From contig CAYVBZ010000024.1 in NCBI GenBank assembly GCA_964449835.1, forward strand, positions 1 through 30,531: a stretch of 30,531 bases of DNA. The letters run 5' to 3'. A program made the translations under genes and the position numbers. Shown piece after piece: positions 14,489 to 22,406 of this stretch. Position 1 is the first letter of the stretch, and each line of letters begins with the position of its first letter. The DNA is from JABDGC01 sp964449835 (GTDB lineage Bacteria > Pseudomonadota > Gammaproteobacteria > DSM-16500). The notes beneath the pieces were generated by a model. That model did no database searches. It had not been told where the DNA came from and worked only from the letters and a program-made list of their open reading frames with translations.

Positions 14489-15541
14489 CTACAAACTCTC
14501 GTAAAATTTTTGAAACAACCATTGCGTGTCACAAGGCCCTGGCGCCGCCTCCGGGTGAAATTGGACCGCGAAAAAAGGCAGCTTTTTGTGTGCGATGCCT
14601 TCTATGCTCTGATCATTTAAATTTCGGAAGCTCACCTGCCAATCCGCCGGCAGCGTGGACTCTTCCACGGCATAGCTATGGTTCTGTGAGGTTAAAAAAC
14701 ATTTTTGACTGGCGAGCTCCATGCAAGGCTGATTATGGGAGCGATGGCCAAAAGGCAGTTTATAGGTTTTTGCGCCAACCGCGAGGGCCAAGAGTTGTGT
14801 TCCTAAGCAGATACCAAAGACCGGTTTTTTCCGCTGCAGCACTTTTTTCAAGACACGGATGGTTTCCTGGCAATGCTTAGGGTCGCCTGGCCCATTGGAA
14901 AGAAAAACGCCGTCAAAATCTTCTTCGCTATAGTCATAATCGTGCGGTACACGTTTAAGGCGCACAGGAAATTGTTGTAAACAGCGTAAAATGTTTTCTT
15001 TGATGCCGCAGTCCACCACAATAATTTGTTTTTCGCCTGAACCATAGCTCCGTGGTTCTTTGATGGAAACCACTTTGACCCAGTCTTTCGCTGAAAAATC
15101 TTCAAACTGGCTAGCTTCTGCCGTTCCAGGCACAATAGCGCCCGGGATGACTCCTTTGGACCGTAAACGCCGGGCCAGCGCGCGGGTATCGACATCGACA
15201 ATGTAGGGGATACCTTGCTCTTGCAGCCAAACGCCTAGGGACTTCACTGCGCTATGATTTGAATAATGGAGGGCCAACTCTGACATCACCACGCCTCTGG
15301 CATGGATTTTTGTAGACTCCCAGCTCAAGGCATCAGTCACGCCATAATTGCCAATAAGGGGATAAGTAAAAGCTAGGATTTGACCAGCGTAAGAAGGGTC
15401 GGTTAATGATTCAACATAACCCACCATTCCTGTATTAAAAACGACCTCGCCAAGGCAGGGCCCTTGCTGAAATGCTGGAACTTGGCCAAAAAAAAACTCG
15501 CCAGTTTCTAATAATAATTTTCCAGGGACCATTTCTATCAT
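14489..15541 (-). CDS. carA: Carbamoyl-phosphate synthase small (glutaminase) chain
   Basis: Class I glutamine amidotransferase subunit that hydrolyses glutamine and channels ammonia to CarB. The N-terminal CPSase domain has GEVVFNTGMVGYVESLTDPS and TYPLIGNYGV; the C-terminal glutaminase domain has catalytic Cys245 in GICLGTQ and His329/Glu331 in QFHPEAAPGP. At 350 aa it is slightly shorter than E. coli CarA (382). As with carB, the sequence recalls CAD-type enzymes. It is the first gene of carA-carB-pyrB-pyrI-pyrC. Start ATG 15541 has no evident Shine-Dalgarno and only a short leader; an alternative ATG is 3 codons downstream. Confidence 0.95.
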   Translation of the reverse strand: MIEMVPGKLLLETGEFFFGQVPAFQQGPCLGEVVFNTGMVGYVESLTDPSYAGQILAFTYPLIGNYGVTDALSWESTKIHARGVVMSELALHYSNHSAVKSLGVWLQEQGIPYIVDVDTRALARRLRSKGVIPGAIVPGTAEASQFEDFSAKDWVKVVSIKEPRSYGSGEKQIIVVDCGIKENILRCLQQFPVRLKRVPHDYDYSEEDFDGVFLSNGPGDPKHCQETIRVLKKVLQRKKPVFGICLGTQLLALAVGAKTYKLPFGHRSHNQPCMELASQKCFLTSQNHSYAVEESTLPADWQVSFRNLNDQSIEGIAHKKLPFFAVQFHPEAAPGPCDTQWLFQKFYESL

Positions 15542-15550
15542 TTTTAAGTC

Positions 15551-15583
15551 ATTGTAATGATCAAAATTTTTACAATTATACCA
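15551..15583 (-). promoter_or_regulatory. Extended -10 promoter and inverted repeat of the pyr operon
   Basis: On the minus strand TGGTATAAT (15583-15575) is an extended -10 element (TGnTATAAT) with no good -35. The expected start site falls in a run of five A followed by four T (15571-15563). The inverted repeat ATTGTAA/TTACAAT (15551-15557, 15570-15576; 12-base spacer) brackets the start and could be an operator. The leader to the carA ATG is about 27 bases, too short for a classical leader-peptide attenuator. Confidence 0.55.
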
Positions 15584-15708
15584 GGTTTATGAGGAAAAAA
15601 AAGAGTTTTTTGAGTGATTTAAAAGTTTTTTTGCCTGGCATGACAGCGGCGTGGCGCAGCCATAAAAGAAGAATTGCGGCAGGCCCGCACTTTCACTAGA
15701 ATGTGTCG

Positions 15709-17217
15709 ATGAAAAATCAATTCTTACGCGAGATCGGTAAAAATGGCTTGGCCTTATTGGCTGGTATTTTTTTAACCCTGGCCTGCGCTCCTTTTTATGT
15801 CTTTCCGCTTGCCCTTGTTTCTGCGGCTTTTTTACTGGTCTTATGGCTGGATGTCCCTCAGGAAACCGCCTTCAAACGCGGTTTTTTTTACGGCCTAGGC
15901 CTTTTTGGCAGCGGGGTCTACTGGGTTTATATCAGCATGCATTCCTATGCCCAACTGCCGGTGATCGGTGCCGGCACCTTGACCCTGCTTTTTATCTCGG
16001 TCCTTGCGCTTTTTCCTGCCGCCCAAGGGTGGCTGCTCAACCGTTATTTCCCGAAAACCAACTTCAGCAAAGTTCTTTGCGCCTTTCCAGCGCTCTGGGT
16101 CCTCTTTGAGTGGTCACGCAGTTGGATTTTTTCCGGTTTTCCCTGGCTTTTTATCGGCTATAGCCAAACCTACTCCCCGCTCAAGGGCTATGCCCCCATT
16201 TTCAGTATCTATGGCCTTTCACTCGCGACTGTCTTAAGCGCCGCGCTGATCGTGAACACCATCATGAAATTTAGGAAAAAGCAGCGCTTAGCTGCTTATC
16301 TCAGTCTTTTTGTTTTTGCCGCACTTTGGGCCTTAGGCGGACTGCTGACCTGGGTCCCTTGGACAAAACCTGTGGGCAACCCTTTTCAGGTCAGCCTGGT
16401 CCAAGCCAATATTCCCCAACAACTCAAATGGCGGCCGGAACAGGTCATGCCGACACTCACCCAATATAAAAGCCTTTCGCAAACCCATTGGGACAGTCAA
16501 GTGGTCATCTGGCCAGAAGCGGCCATCCCTGCCCCCCTGGAAGATGTGATGGACTTTGTGGATGAAATGTCTGATACCGCTAAATTACACCACGCGCAAC
16601 TTATCACTGGCATTCCCATCAAAAACATCCAAAACAACCGCTATTTCAACGCTGTGATCAGCGTCGGCAATCAGGGTGTTGGCTATTATCTCAAACACCG
16701 CCTGGTGCCCTTTGGCGAGTTTGTTCCTTTTGAAAAATGGCTGGGGCGGCTTTTTGACTTTTTAGAGGTCCCCATGTCAGATTTCACGCCGGACCGTGGG
16801 TTTGTTGAACCGCTGACGCTGCAGAACAACATTAAAATGCTGGCTTTTATTTGCTATGAAATTACCTATCCCGAACTCATCTTGCATACCCTGAAAGACG
16901 TGGGCCTTTTATTGGCGGTGACAAATGATGCTTGGTTTGGACATTCCATCGCGCAAGCCCAGCATTTACAAATGGCCCAAATGCGCGCCATTGAAAACGG
17001 ACGCCCGGTTTTATTCGCTTCGAACAATGGCATCACGGCCATTATTTCACATCAAGGCCAGCTCCTGTCGGTTGCCCCGGCCTTTCAAACCTATGTCCTG
17101 ACCGGCAATGTTCAAGCCTATTCTGGGAAAACACCCTGGCAGCGTTATGCCATGGACCCTATTTTATTGATTTTATTTTCCCTTTTATTTGTAGCGGTCA
17201 AATATCGTCGAACCTAA
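15709..17217 (+). CDS. lnt: Apolipoprotein N-acyltransferase
   Basis: Inner-membrane enzyme that adds the third acyl chain to the N-terminal Cys of lipoproteins. About six hydrophobic N-terminal helices (residues 10-230) precede a nitrilase-like domain whose catalytic triad is visible: Glu270 in WPEAAIP, Lys329 in YYLKHRLVPFGEF, Cys382 in FICYEI, followed by TNDAWFG. A last C-terminal helix anchors it. At 503 aa it is of normal length. The ATG at 15709 is used; a GTG at 15703 would add two residues. No strong ribosome site is seen. It lies directly upstream of leuS, as in many gammaproteobacteria. Confidence 0.95.
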   Translation: MKNQFLREIGKNGLALLAGIFLTLACAPFYVFPLALVSAAFLLVLWLDVPQETAFKRGFFYGLGLFGSGVYWVYISMHSYAQLPVIGAGTLTLLFISVLALFPAAQGWLLNRYFPKTNFSKVLCAFPALWVLFEWSRSWIFSGFPWLFIGYSQTYSPLKGYAPIFSIYGLSLATVLSAALIVNTIMKFRKKQRLAAYLSLFVFAALWALGGLLTWVPWTKPVGNPFQVSLVQANIPQQLKWRPEQVMPTLTQYKSLSQTHWDSQVVIWPEAAIPAPLEDVMDFVDEMSDTAKLHHAQLITGIPIKNIQNNRYFNAVISVGNQGVGYYLKHRLVPFGEFVPFEKWLGRLFDFLEVPMSDFTPDRGFVEPLTLQNNIKMLAFICYEITYPELILHTLKDVGLLLAVTNDAWFGHSIAQAQHLQMAQMRAIENGRPVLFASNNGITAIISHQGQLLSVAPAFQTYVLTGNVQAYSGKTPWQRYAMDPILLILFSLLFVAVKYRRT

Positions 17218-17236
17218 GCCCGAAGATGAGGAAACA

Positions 17237-19777
17237 ATGGAAGAACAATATAATCCACATAAAATTGAGGAAAGCGCGCAAAATTTTTGGACTGAAAAAG
17301 GCTGCTTCCAAGTCACTGAAGATTTAAACAAAGAAAACTTTTATTGCCTGTCGATGTTTCCCTACCCTAGCGGCCGCCTACACATGGGCCATGTGCGCAA
17401 TTACACAATAGGCGATGTCATTTCACGCTATCAACGCATGTTAGGCAAAAATGTTTTGCAGCCCATGGGCTGGGATGCTTTTGGACTGCCGGCAGAAAAC
17501 GCGGCCATTCAAAATAAAATTCCCCCTGCAGAATGGACTTATAAAAATATTGAAATCATGCGCCAACAAATGATGCAGCTCGGCTTCGCCTATGACTGGA
17601 GCCGGGAACTGACGACCTGTAGACCGGAGTATTATCACTGGGAACAATGGTTTTTTATTCAGCTTTATGAAAACGGACTGGTCTACAAGAAAAACGCGGA
17701 GGTCAACTGGGACCCCGTAGACCAAACTGTCTTGGCCAACGAGCAAGTGGTCGATGGACGCGGCTGGCGTTCTGGCGCACTGGTGGAAAGACGGGAAATT
17801 CCACAGTGGTTTTTAAAGATCACCGCCTATGCAGACGAACTGTTGGACGGCCTGAATGAATTGGAAGGGTGGCCGGAACAAGTTAAGACCATGCAGCGAA
17901 ACTGGATTGGCCGCTCGGAAGGCGTTGAAATTCACTTTGAGGTGGAAGAAGAGCTGCCCTTCGAGGCCTCTGCTTCGCAGCCGCCTCAGGGCGAACAGTT
18001 TAGCGGGCCTTTGACCATTTTTACCACCCGCGCTGATACCCTCTTTGGCGCGGCCTATATCGCGATTGCGCCTCAGCATCCGCTCGCGAAAAAAGCGGCG
18101 GAAACCTCGCCGGAAATTCATCAATTTTTGGAAGAATGCCGCAACATTAAAGTGGCCGAAGCAGAGTTGGCCACAATCGAAAAACGTGGCGTTGCCTTGC
18201 CTTTCAAGGCCATTCATCCGATCACCCAACAAGCTCTGCCGGTTTGGGCCGCAAATTTTGTGGTGATGGACTATGGCAGCGGTGCGGTCATGTCGGTGCC
18301 GGCCCATGACCAGCGGGACTTTGAATTCGCGCAAAAATATGAGCTGCCCTTAAAACAAGTTATTCTGCCCGATGACGGCAGTACCTGGGATTTTTCATTG
18401 GGCGCTTATACTGCCTTCGGTCTTTTGCAAGACTCGCATCTTTTTTCAGGTCTCACGTCCAAAGCGGCTTGTGAAGCCATTGCAGCTCATTTGGAAACGC
18501 AGGGGAAAGGCAAACGTAAAGTCAGTTATCGACTGCGAGACTGGAGTATTTCGCGGCAACGCTATTGGGGAACACCTATCCCCATGGTCAATTGTCCCTC
18601 TTGCGGACCTGTGCCAGAAACCCAACTGCCGGTAGTGCTGCCGGAGCAAGTGAAGTTTTCCGGCGTTGTTTCCCCGCTGCAAGCCATGCCAGAATTTTAC
18701 CGTACCCCCTGTCCCCGTTGCGGAGAAGAAGCGCGGCGCGAGACAGATACCTTCGACACCTTTTTTGAATCGTCCTGGTATTTCGCCCGTTATGCCTGCA
18801 AAAAACAAGAGCAAGCTATGCTGGATGGCCGTGCCAATTATTGGCTGCCGGTCGATCAATACATCGGCGGCATTGAGCACGCGGTCATGCATTTACTTTA
18901 TGCGCGTTTCATTTACAAAGCCCTGCGCGATGAAGGGCTGGTGAATTCTGCCGAACCTTTTACCCGGCTGCTTACCCAGGGTCTCGTGCTCAATCAAGGC
19001 ATCAAAATGTCAAAATCGAAGGGCAATGTGGTCGACCCAAAAGCTTTGATCGAGCGCTATGGCGCGGACACGGTGCGTTTATTTGTGATGTTTGCTTCTC
19101 CGCCGGAACAAAGCATGGAATGGTCTGACAGCGGGGTTGAAGGCGCGCACCGCTTTCTGAAAAGACTGTGGGCCTTTTCTTATGAGCATTCCGCTGAAAT
19201 CCGGAAAGCCAATTTGGCGCAAGCAACAGAATCTATGGCTATTAATTGGGAGGAGGCGAAGCCCGAACTCCGCGGCTTGATGCGGCAAATTTATGAGGTG
19301 CTGGAGCAGGCGAAATATGATTATGAGCGGCAGCAGTATAATACGGTCGTTTCGGGCTGTATGAAGATTTTGAATTTGCTGTATGAAGTGCGCGGGGAAA
19401 ATCCTGACACAGAGGGCCCCCAGCAAGCTCGCCGCTACCTTTTATGGAAAGGAATAAGCCTGATACTGCGTTTGCTTGCGCCGATCACGCCGCATCTGAC
19501 GCATCAGCTGTGGATTGATTTGCATTATAAGGGCCTCATCATCGATGCGTCCTGGCCCAAATCAGGTTTGGCAGCGCTGCGCAAGGACCAAGTGAGTTTA
19601 GTGGTGCAGATTAATGGGAAGGTACGGAGTAAGATTTCTGTGCCGGGGAATGCGGATGCGCAGACGATTGAAAAGATCGCGTTGAAGGATGAGAAGGTGC
19701 AGCAGCATATGGCGGGAAAAGCAGTCAAGAAAATTGTTTCGGTGCCGGGGAAGTTGATTAATATTGTAGCGGGGTAA
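17237..19777 (+). CDS. leuS: Leucyl-tRNA synthetase with an in-frame palindrome-encoded insert
   Basis: Class I synthetase charging tRNA-Leu, 846 aa. HMGH at 49-52, KMSKS at 590-594, WPEQVKTMQRNWIGRSEG before the editing domain, and the threonine-rich editing motif TTRADT (263-268). The zinc-like Cys pairs CPSC and CPRC lie in the catalytic domain. Odd: residues 241-254 (PFEASASQPPQGEQ) have no counterpart in E. coli LeuRS, where a short NDYDNT-like link reaches the editing motif directly, and they are encoded by a palindromic element at 17957-17991. The frame stays open, so the enzyme is presumably functional. Start ATG 17237 follows GAGGAAAC, 19 bases after the lnt stop. Confidence 0.97.
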   Translation: MEEQYNPHKIEESAQNFWTEKGCFQVTEDLNKENFYCLSMFPYPSGRLHMGHVRNYTIGDVISRYQRMLGKNVLQPMGWDAFGLPAENAAIQNKIPPAEWTYKNIEIMRQQMMQLGFAYDWSRELTTCRPEYYHWEQWFFIQLYENGLVYKKNAEVNWDPVDQTVLANEQVVDGRGWRSGALVERREIPQWFLKITAYADELLDGLNELEGWPEQVKTMQRNWIGRSEGVEIHFEVEEELPFEASASQPPQGEQFSGPLTIFTTRADTLFGAAYIAIAPQHPLAKKAAETSPEIHQFLEECRNIKVAEAELATIEKRGVALPFKAIHPITQQALPVWAANFVVMDYGSGAVMSVPAHDQRDFEFAQKYELPLKQVILPDDGSTWDFSLGAYTAFGLLQDSHLFSGLTSKAACEAIAAHLETQGKGKRKVSYRLRDWSISRQRYWGTPIPMVNCPSCGPVPETQLPVVLPEQVKFSGVVSPLQAMPEFYRTPCPRCGEEARRETDTFDTFFESSWYFARYACKKQEQAMLDGRANYWLPVDQYIGGIEHAVMHLLYARFIYKALRDEGLVNSAEPFTRLLTQGLVLNQGIKMSKSKGNVVDPKALIERYGADTVRLFVMFASPPEQSMEWSDSGVEGAHRFLKRLWAFSYEHSAEIRKANLAQATESMAINWEEAKPELRGLMRQIYEVLEQAKYDYERQQYNTVVSGCMKILNLLYEVRGENPDTEGPQQARRYLLWKGISLILRLLAPITPHLTHQLWIDLHYKGLIIDASWPKSGLAALRKDQVSLVVQINGKVRSKISVPGNADAQTIEKIALKDEKVQQHMAGKAVKKIVSVPGKLINIVAG
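17957..17991 (+). repeat. Palindromic element inside leuS
   Basis: Nested inverted repeat: CCCT (17957-17960) with AGGG (17988-17991), GAGGC (17963-17967) with GCCTC (17983-17987), CTGC (17970-17973) with GCAG (17977-17980), triloop TTC. It matches the folD copy at the left edge (CCCTTYGAG) and right edge (CTCAGGGCG). The two copies differ by 2 bases in the middle, so they exit in different frames, but both enter as Pro-Phe-Glu. It encodes LeuRS residues 241-254. Confidence 0.75.
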
Positions 19778-19803
19778 ATTCTTTAATAAATAGGCCTTAA
19801 CTT

Positions 19804-20343
19804 ATGCTAAAAAACACCAAACTATCCGCCCTTTTTTTACTCACCCTCCTCACCCTCCAAAGCTGCGGCTTCCACCTACGCGAACCCTTACCGCTTGCGC
19901 CCCCCTTGCAAAATATTTACGTCCAGTCCCGCAACCCTTACGGCGACCTCACGCGCAACATCAAACAAAATCTCAAAATGTCCGGCGTTCACTTGGCCGC
20001 AACGCCAGAACAAGCTTCCACCATTTTAAACATCACCCAAGAGTCCATGACCCAGGACCTCATCAGCATTAACAGTTCCCAACAAACGCGGCAATACAAT
20101 CTGCGCTTGTCGGTCACCTTTGAAATCACAGGCCCCAAGGGCGAAGTGCTGATCGCCCCCCAAACCAGCACCGAACTGCGCCCGCTGACCCTGCAGTCCA
20201 ATCAAATCCTCGCCGGCAGTAACCAAGCCGCCCAGCTCTATAACGACATGCGTAGGGCCGTCACCTACAACATTATGAACCGCCTGGCCTCCAAAGGCAT
20301 GGCACGCGCCCTCCTCGCCCATCAAGGCGCCAAAAAACCATGA
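19804..20343 (+). CDS. lptE: LPS-assembly lipoprotein LptE
   Basis: Outer-membrane lipoprotein that plugs LptD and helps insert lipopolysaccharide. Short lipoprotein signal peptide with lipobox LQSC and then GFHLRE, a typical LptE mature start; the rest (SIL-NITQES...TRQYNLRLSVTFEITGPKG...) fits the family's beta-strand pattern. At 179 aa it is normal. It lies between leuS and holA, the same place as rlpB/lptE in E. coli, and its TGA overlaps the holA start as ATGA. The N-terminal Cys would be processed by LspA and Lnt, both encoded in this window. Confidence 0.92.
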   Translation: MLKNTKLSALFLLTLLTLQSCGFHLREPLPLAPPLQNIYVQSRNPYGDLTRNIKQNLKMSGVHLAATPEQASTILNITQESMTQDLISINSSQQTRQYNLRLSVTFEITGPKGEVLIAPQTSTELRPLTLQSNQILAGSNQAAQLYNDMRRAVTYNIMNRLASKGMARALLAHQGAKKP

Positions 20344-21368
20344 AATTAACAGTCGCGCAGCTCCCCCAACATTTTTCAAAGACCCTCGGTAAGTTCTACC
20401 TGGTCTCTGGCGAGGAAGCCTTTTTCGCGCAGGAAACGCTGTCTATCCTTCGGCAAAAAGCAGCTGCAGCAGGGTTTAGCGACCGGCTGCGGCTGGACAT
20501 TGAAACAGATGCGGACCTGGAAGCCTGCCATAGCCATGCCTACACGCCGCCCCTCTTCGGTCATAAGCGTCTGCTGGAGCTGCATTGGAAAGGAAAGCTT
20601 TCTAAAAAAGGCCAGCAATTTTTGCAAGCTTATGCCTGTCAGCCTTCCCCACATGGCCTTTTAGTCGTTCGCCTGGGAAAATTGGATAGCAGAACAGAAC
20701 AGACTCAATGGTTCAAGGCGGTGGAAAAAGCGGCCATTGTGATTACACTCTGGCCGCTGCCGCAAAAACAATTCCCTGACTGGATCAGGCGGAGGGCCAG
20801 GGCTGAAAATTTAGAGCTCACGCCTGATGCGGTTGAATGGCTCGCACAGGCGGCACAAGGCAATTTGCAGGCGGCGGCACAGGAAATTGAAAAACTGGGT
20901 CTTTTGGGTTTAGCGCAGGTAGACCGTGCCGTCTTGGCCCTGCAAGTCGTAGACCAGGGTTGTTTTTCTGCCTTTGACTGGGTGGATGCAGCTTTCGCGG
21001 GGGATGCCGCGCAGACTTTACGCATTTTGCATTATTTGCAAAAAGAAGGCAGCGAACCCTTGCTGATTTTAGGGGCCCTGACCTATGAGCTGCGTACTGC
21101 GGCCAAGCTAGCCGCTGCGCTTCAAACAGGCGGAAATTTGCCTGCCCTCTTTGCGCAATACCGGATTCGTTTCAATAAACAGGATGGCTTTCGCGCCTTT
21201 TTTAGTCGAGGCGGGGAGAAGCGCTTGTTTGACCTGTTTTTGAAGGCTGGGGAGATTGATCGGATAGTGAAAGGGGCCTGTTCGGGGGAGGTTTGGCAGG
21301 CTTTGGAGGCCTTGGGTTTGGCAGTTGCAGGGGTGATGACAAAACAACAAAAAACCATATATAATTAG
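20340..21368 (+). CDS. holA: DNA polymerase III delta subunit
   Basis: Clamp-loader subunit that opens the beta clamp. 342 aa, the usual size. Seen: the N-terminal KFYLVSGEEAFFAQETLSILR, an AAA+-like fold without a Walker A, a clamp-contact region around YTPPLFGHKRLLEL, and a helical C-terminal domain. Few strictly conserved residues exist in this family, so the call also rests on its place between lptE and nadD. ATG 20340 overlaps the lptE stop by 4 bases. Confidence 0.92.
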   Translation: MKLTVAQLPQHFSKTLGKFYLVSGEEAFFAQETLSILRQKAAAAGFSDRLRLDIETDADLEACHSHAYTPPLFGHKRLLELHWKGKLSKKGQQFLQAYACQPSPHGLLVVRLGKLDSRTEQTQWFKAVEKAAIVITLWPLPQKQFPDWIRRRARAENLELTPDAVEWLAQAAQGNLQAAAQEIEKLGLLGLAQVDRAVLALQVVDQGCFSAFDWVDAAFAGDAAQTLRILHYLQKEGSEPLLILGALTYELRTAAKLAAALQTGGNLPALFAQYRIRFNKQDGFRAFFSRGGEKRLFDLFLKAGEIDRIVKGACSGEVWQALEALGLAVAGVMTKQQKTIYN

Positions 21369-21371
21369 GGT

Positions 21372-22028
21372 ATGCATCAATCCAAGCGAGCAGTTGGTAT
21401 TCTGGGCGGGACATTTGACCCAATTCATTTTGGACATCTCAGGCTAGCGTTCGAACTTTACCAGGCTTTCAATCTAGAGCATATTCGCATCATCCCCTGC
21501 TTTCAGCCTGTCCACCGCAAATTGCCGACCGCCTCTCCAGATGACCGGCTTGCACTGGTTAAAAGGGCCGTTGCAACTGAACCTGCGCTTAAAATTGATG
21601 ATTGTGAAATAAGACGAAAAGGCCCCTCTTACACCATCGACACACTCCTCGAATTACGCAAAAAAGCGCCGCAGGTGCCCTTCTGTATTCTGATTGGCAT
21701 TGACGCTTTTTTAGGTTTTCCCAGCTGGCATCGCTGGCAAGAAATTCTCGAGAATGCCCACCTTATCGTCGCGCATCGACCCAATTATCACCTGCCCTCA
21801 ACCGGCGTGATCGCCAAATTAATTCGCGACCGCTTGGTGGAAGATCCTGCGGCAGTGCACCAGAAACTCCAGGGCTGCATTTTATTGCATCCGATCACTT
21901 CCCTAGAGATTTCTGCGACAGACATTCGTAAACAAATCGCCATGGGCAAAAGTCCACGCTATTTGCTCCCCGATAATGTTTACGAATATATCAAGAAACG
22001 CGGAACTTATAGTGTGAGTCTTATTTAA
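21372..22028 (+). CDS. nadD: Nicotinate-nucleotide adenylyltransferase
   Basis: Converts nicotinate mononucleotide and ATP to deamido-NAD in NAD synthesis. The nucleotidyltransferase motifs GGTFDPIHFGH (xxGH) near residues 12-22 and ISATDIRKQI (SxTxxR) near the C-terminus are intact. 218 aa, standard. It starts 3 bases after the holA stop with only AGGGT as a weak ribosome site, so coupling to holA is likely. Confidence 0.96.
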   Translation: MHQSKRAVGILGGTFDPIHFGHLRLAFELYQAFNLEHIRIIPCFQPVHRKLPTASPDDRLALVKRAVATEPALKIDDCEIRRKGPSYTIDTLLELRKKAPQVPFCILIGIDAFLGFPSWHRWQEILENAHLIVAHRPNYHLPSTGVIAKLIRDRLVEDPAAVHQKLQGCILLHPITSLEISATDIRKQIAMGKSPRYLLPDNVYEYIKKRGTYSVSLI

Positions 22029-22039
22029 GGAGGCTATGC

Positions 22040-22393
22040 ATGCAAACAAACGATCTGCAAAAAATAGCTATGAAAGCTTTGGACGATTTACAGGCGATCG
22101 ATACGACCATCATTGATGTCCGTCCCTTGATGACAGTCACAGACCTCATGATTATTTGCACCGGCCGTTCGACACGTCATATCAAGTCCCTTGCAGATAA
22201 TCTGGTAGCACAAGCCAAATTGCATCATGTTCAAGATTTACATATTGAAGGCGGCGAAGACAGTGAATGGACCTTGGTCGATCTCGGTGATATTGTTGTG
22301 CATCTCATGCTGCCGACCACCCGCAGTTTCTATAACCTCGAGGCTTTGTGGGAGCCGATGGGCGAACTGAAATTACAAAATGAATATTCCTAA
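22040..22393 (+). CDS. rsfS: Ribosomal silencing factor RsfS
   Basis: 117-aa protein that binds ribosomal protein L14 and blocks subunit joining in starvation (YbeB/Iojap family). Seen: family signatures TDLMIICTGRSTRHIKSLADNL, HIEGGEDSEWTLVDLGDIVVHLMLP and a C-terminal YNLEALW. ATG 22040 follows AAGGAGG. It is the last gene of the lnt-to-rsfS run; the usual next gene rlmH is absent and a convergent accessory gene ends 13 bases further on. Confidence 0.96.
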   Translation: MQTNDLQKIAMKALDDLQAIDTTIIDVRPLMTVTDLMIICTGRSTRHIKSLADNLVAQAKLHHVQDLHIEGGEDSEWTLVDLGDIVVHLMLPTTRSFYNLEALWEPMGELKLQNEYS

Positions 22394-22406
22394 AAATTAA
22401 TATGCT

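Noticed and set aside
15589..15699. A 36-codon open frame (MRKKKSFLSDL...GPHFH) between the divergent carA and lnt genes.
   Set aside because: Very basic, no good ribosome site, overlaps the pyr promoter region and matches nothing I know. It could be real, but length and context do not support it.
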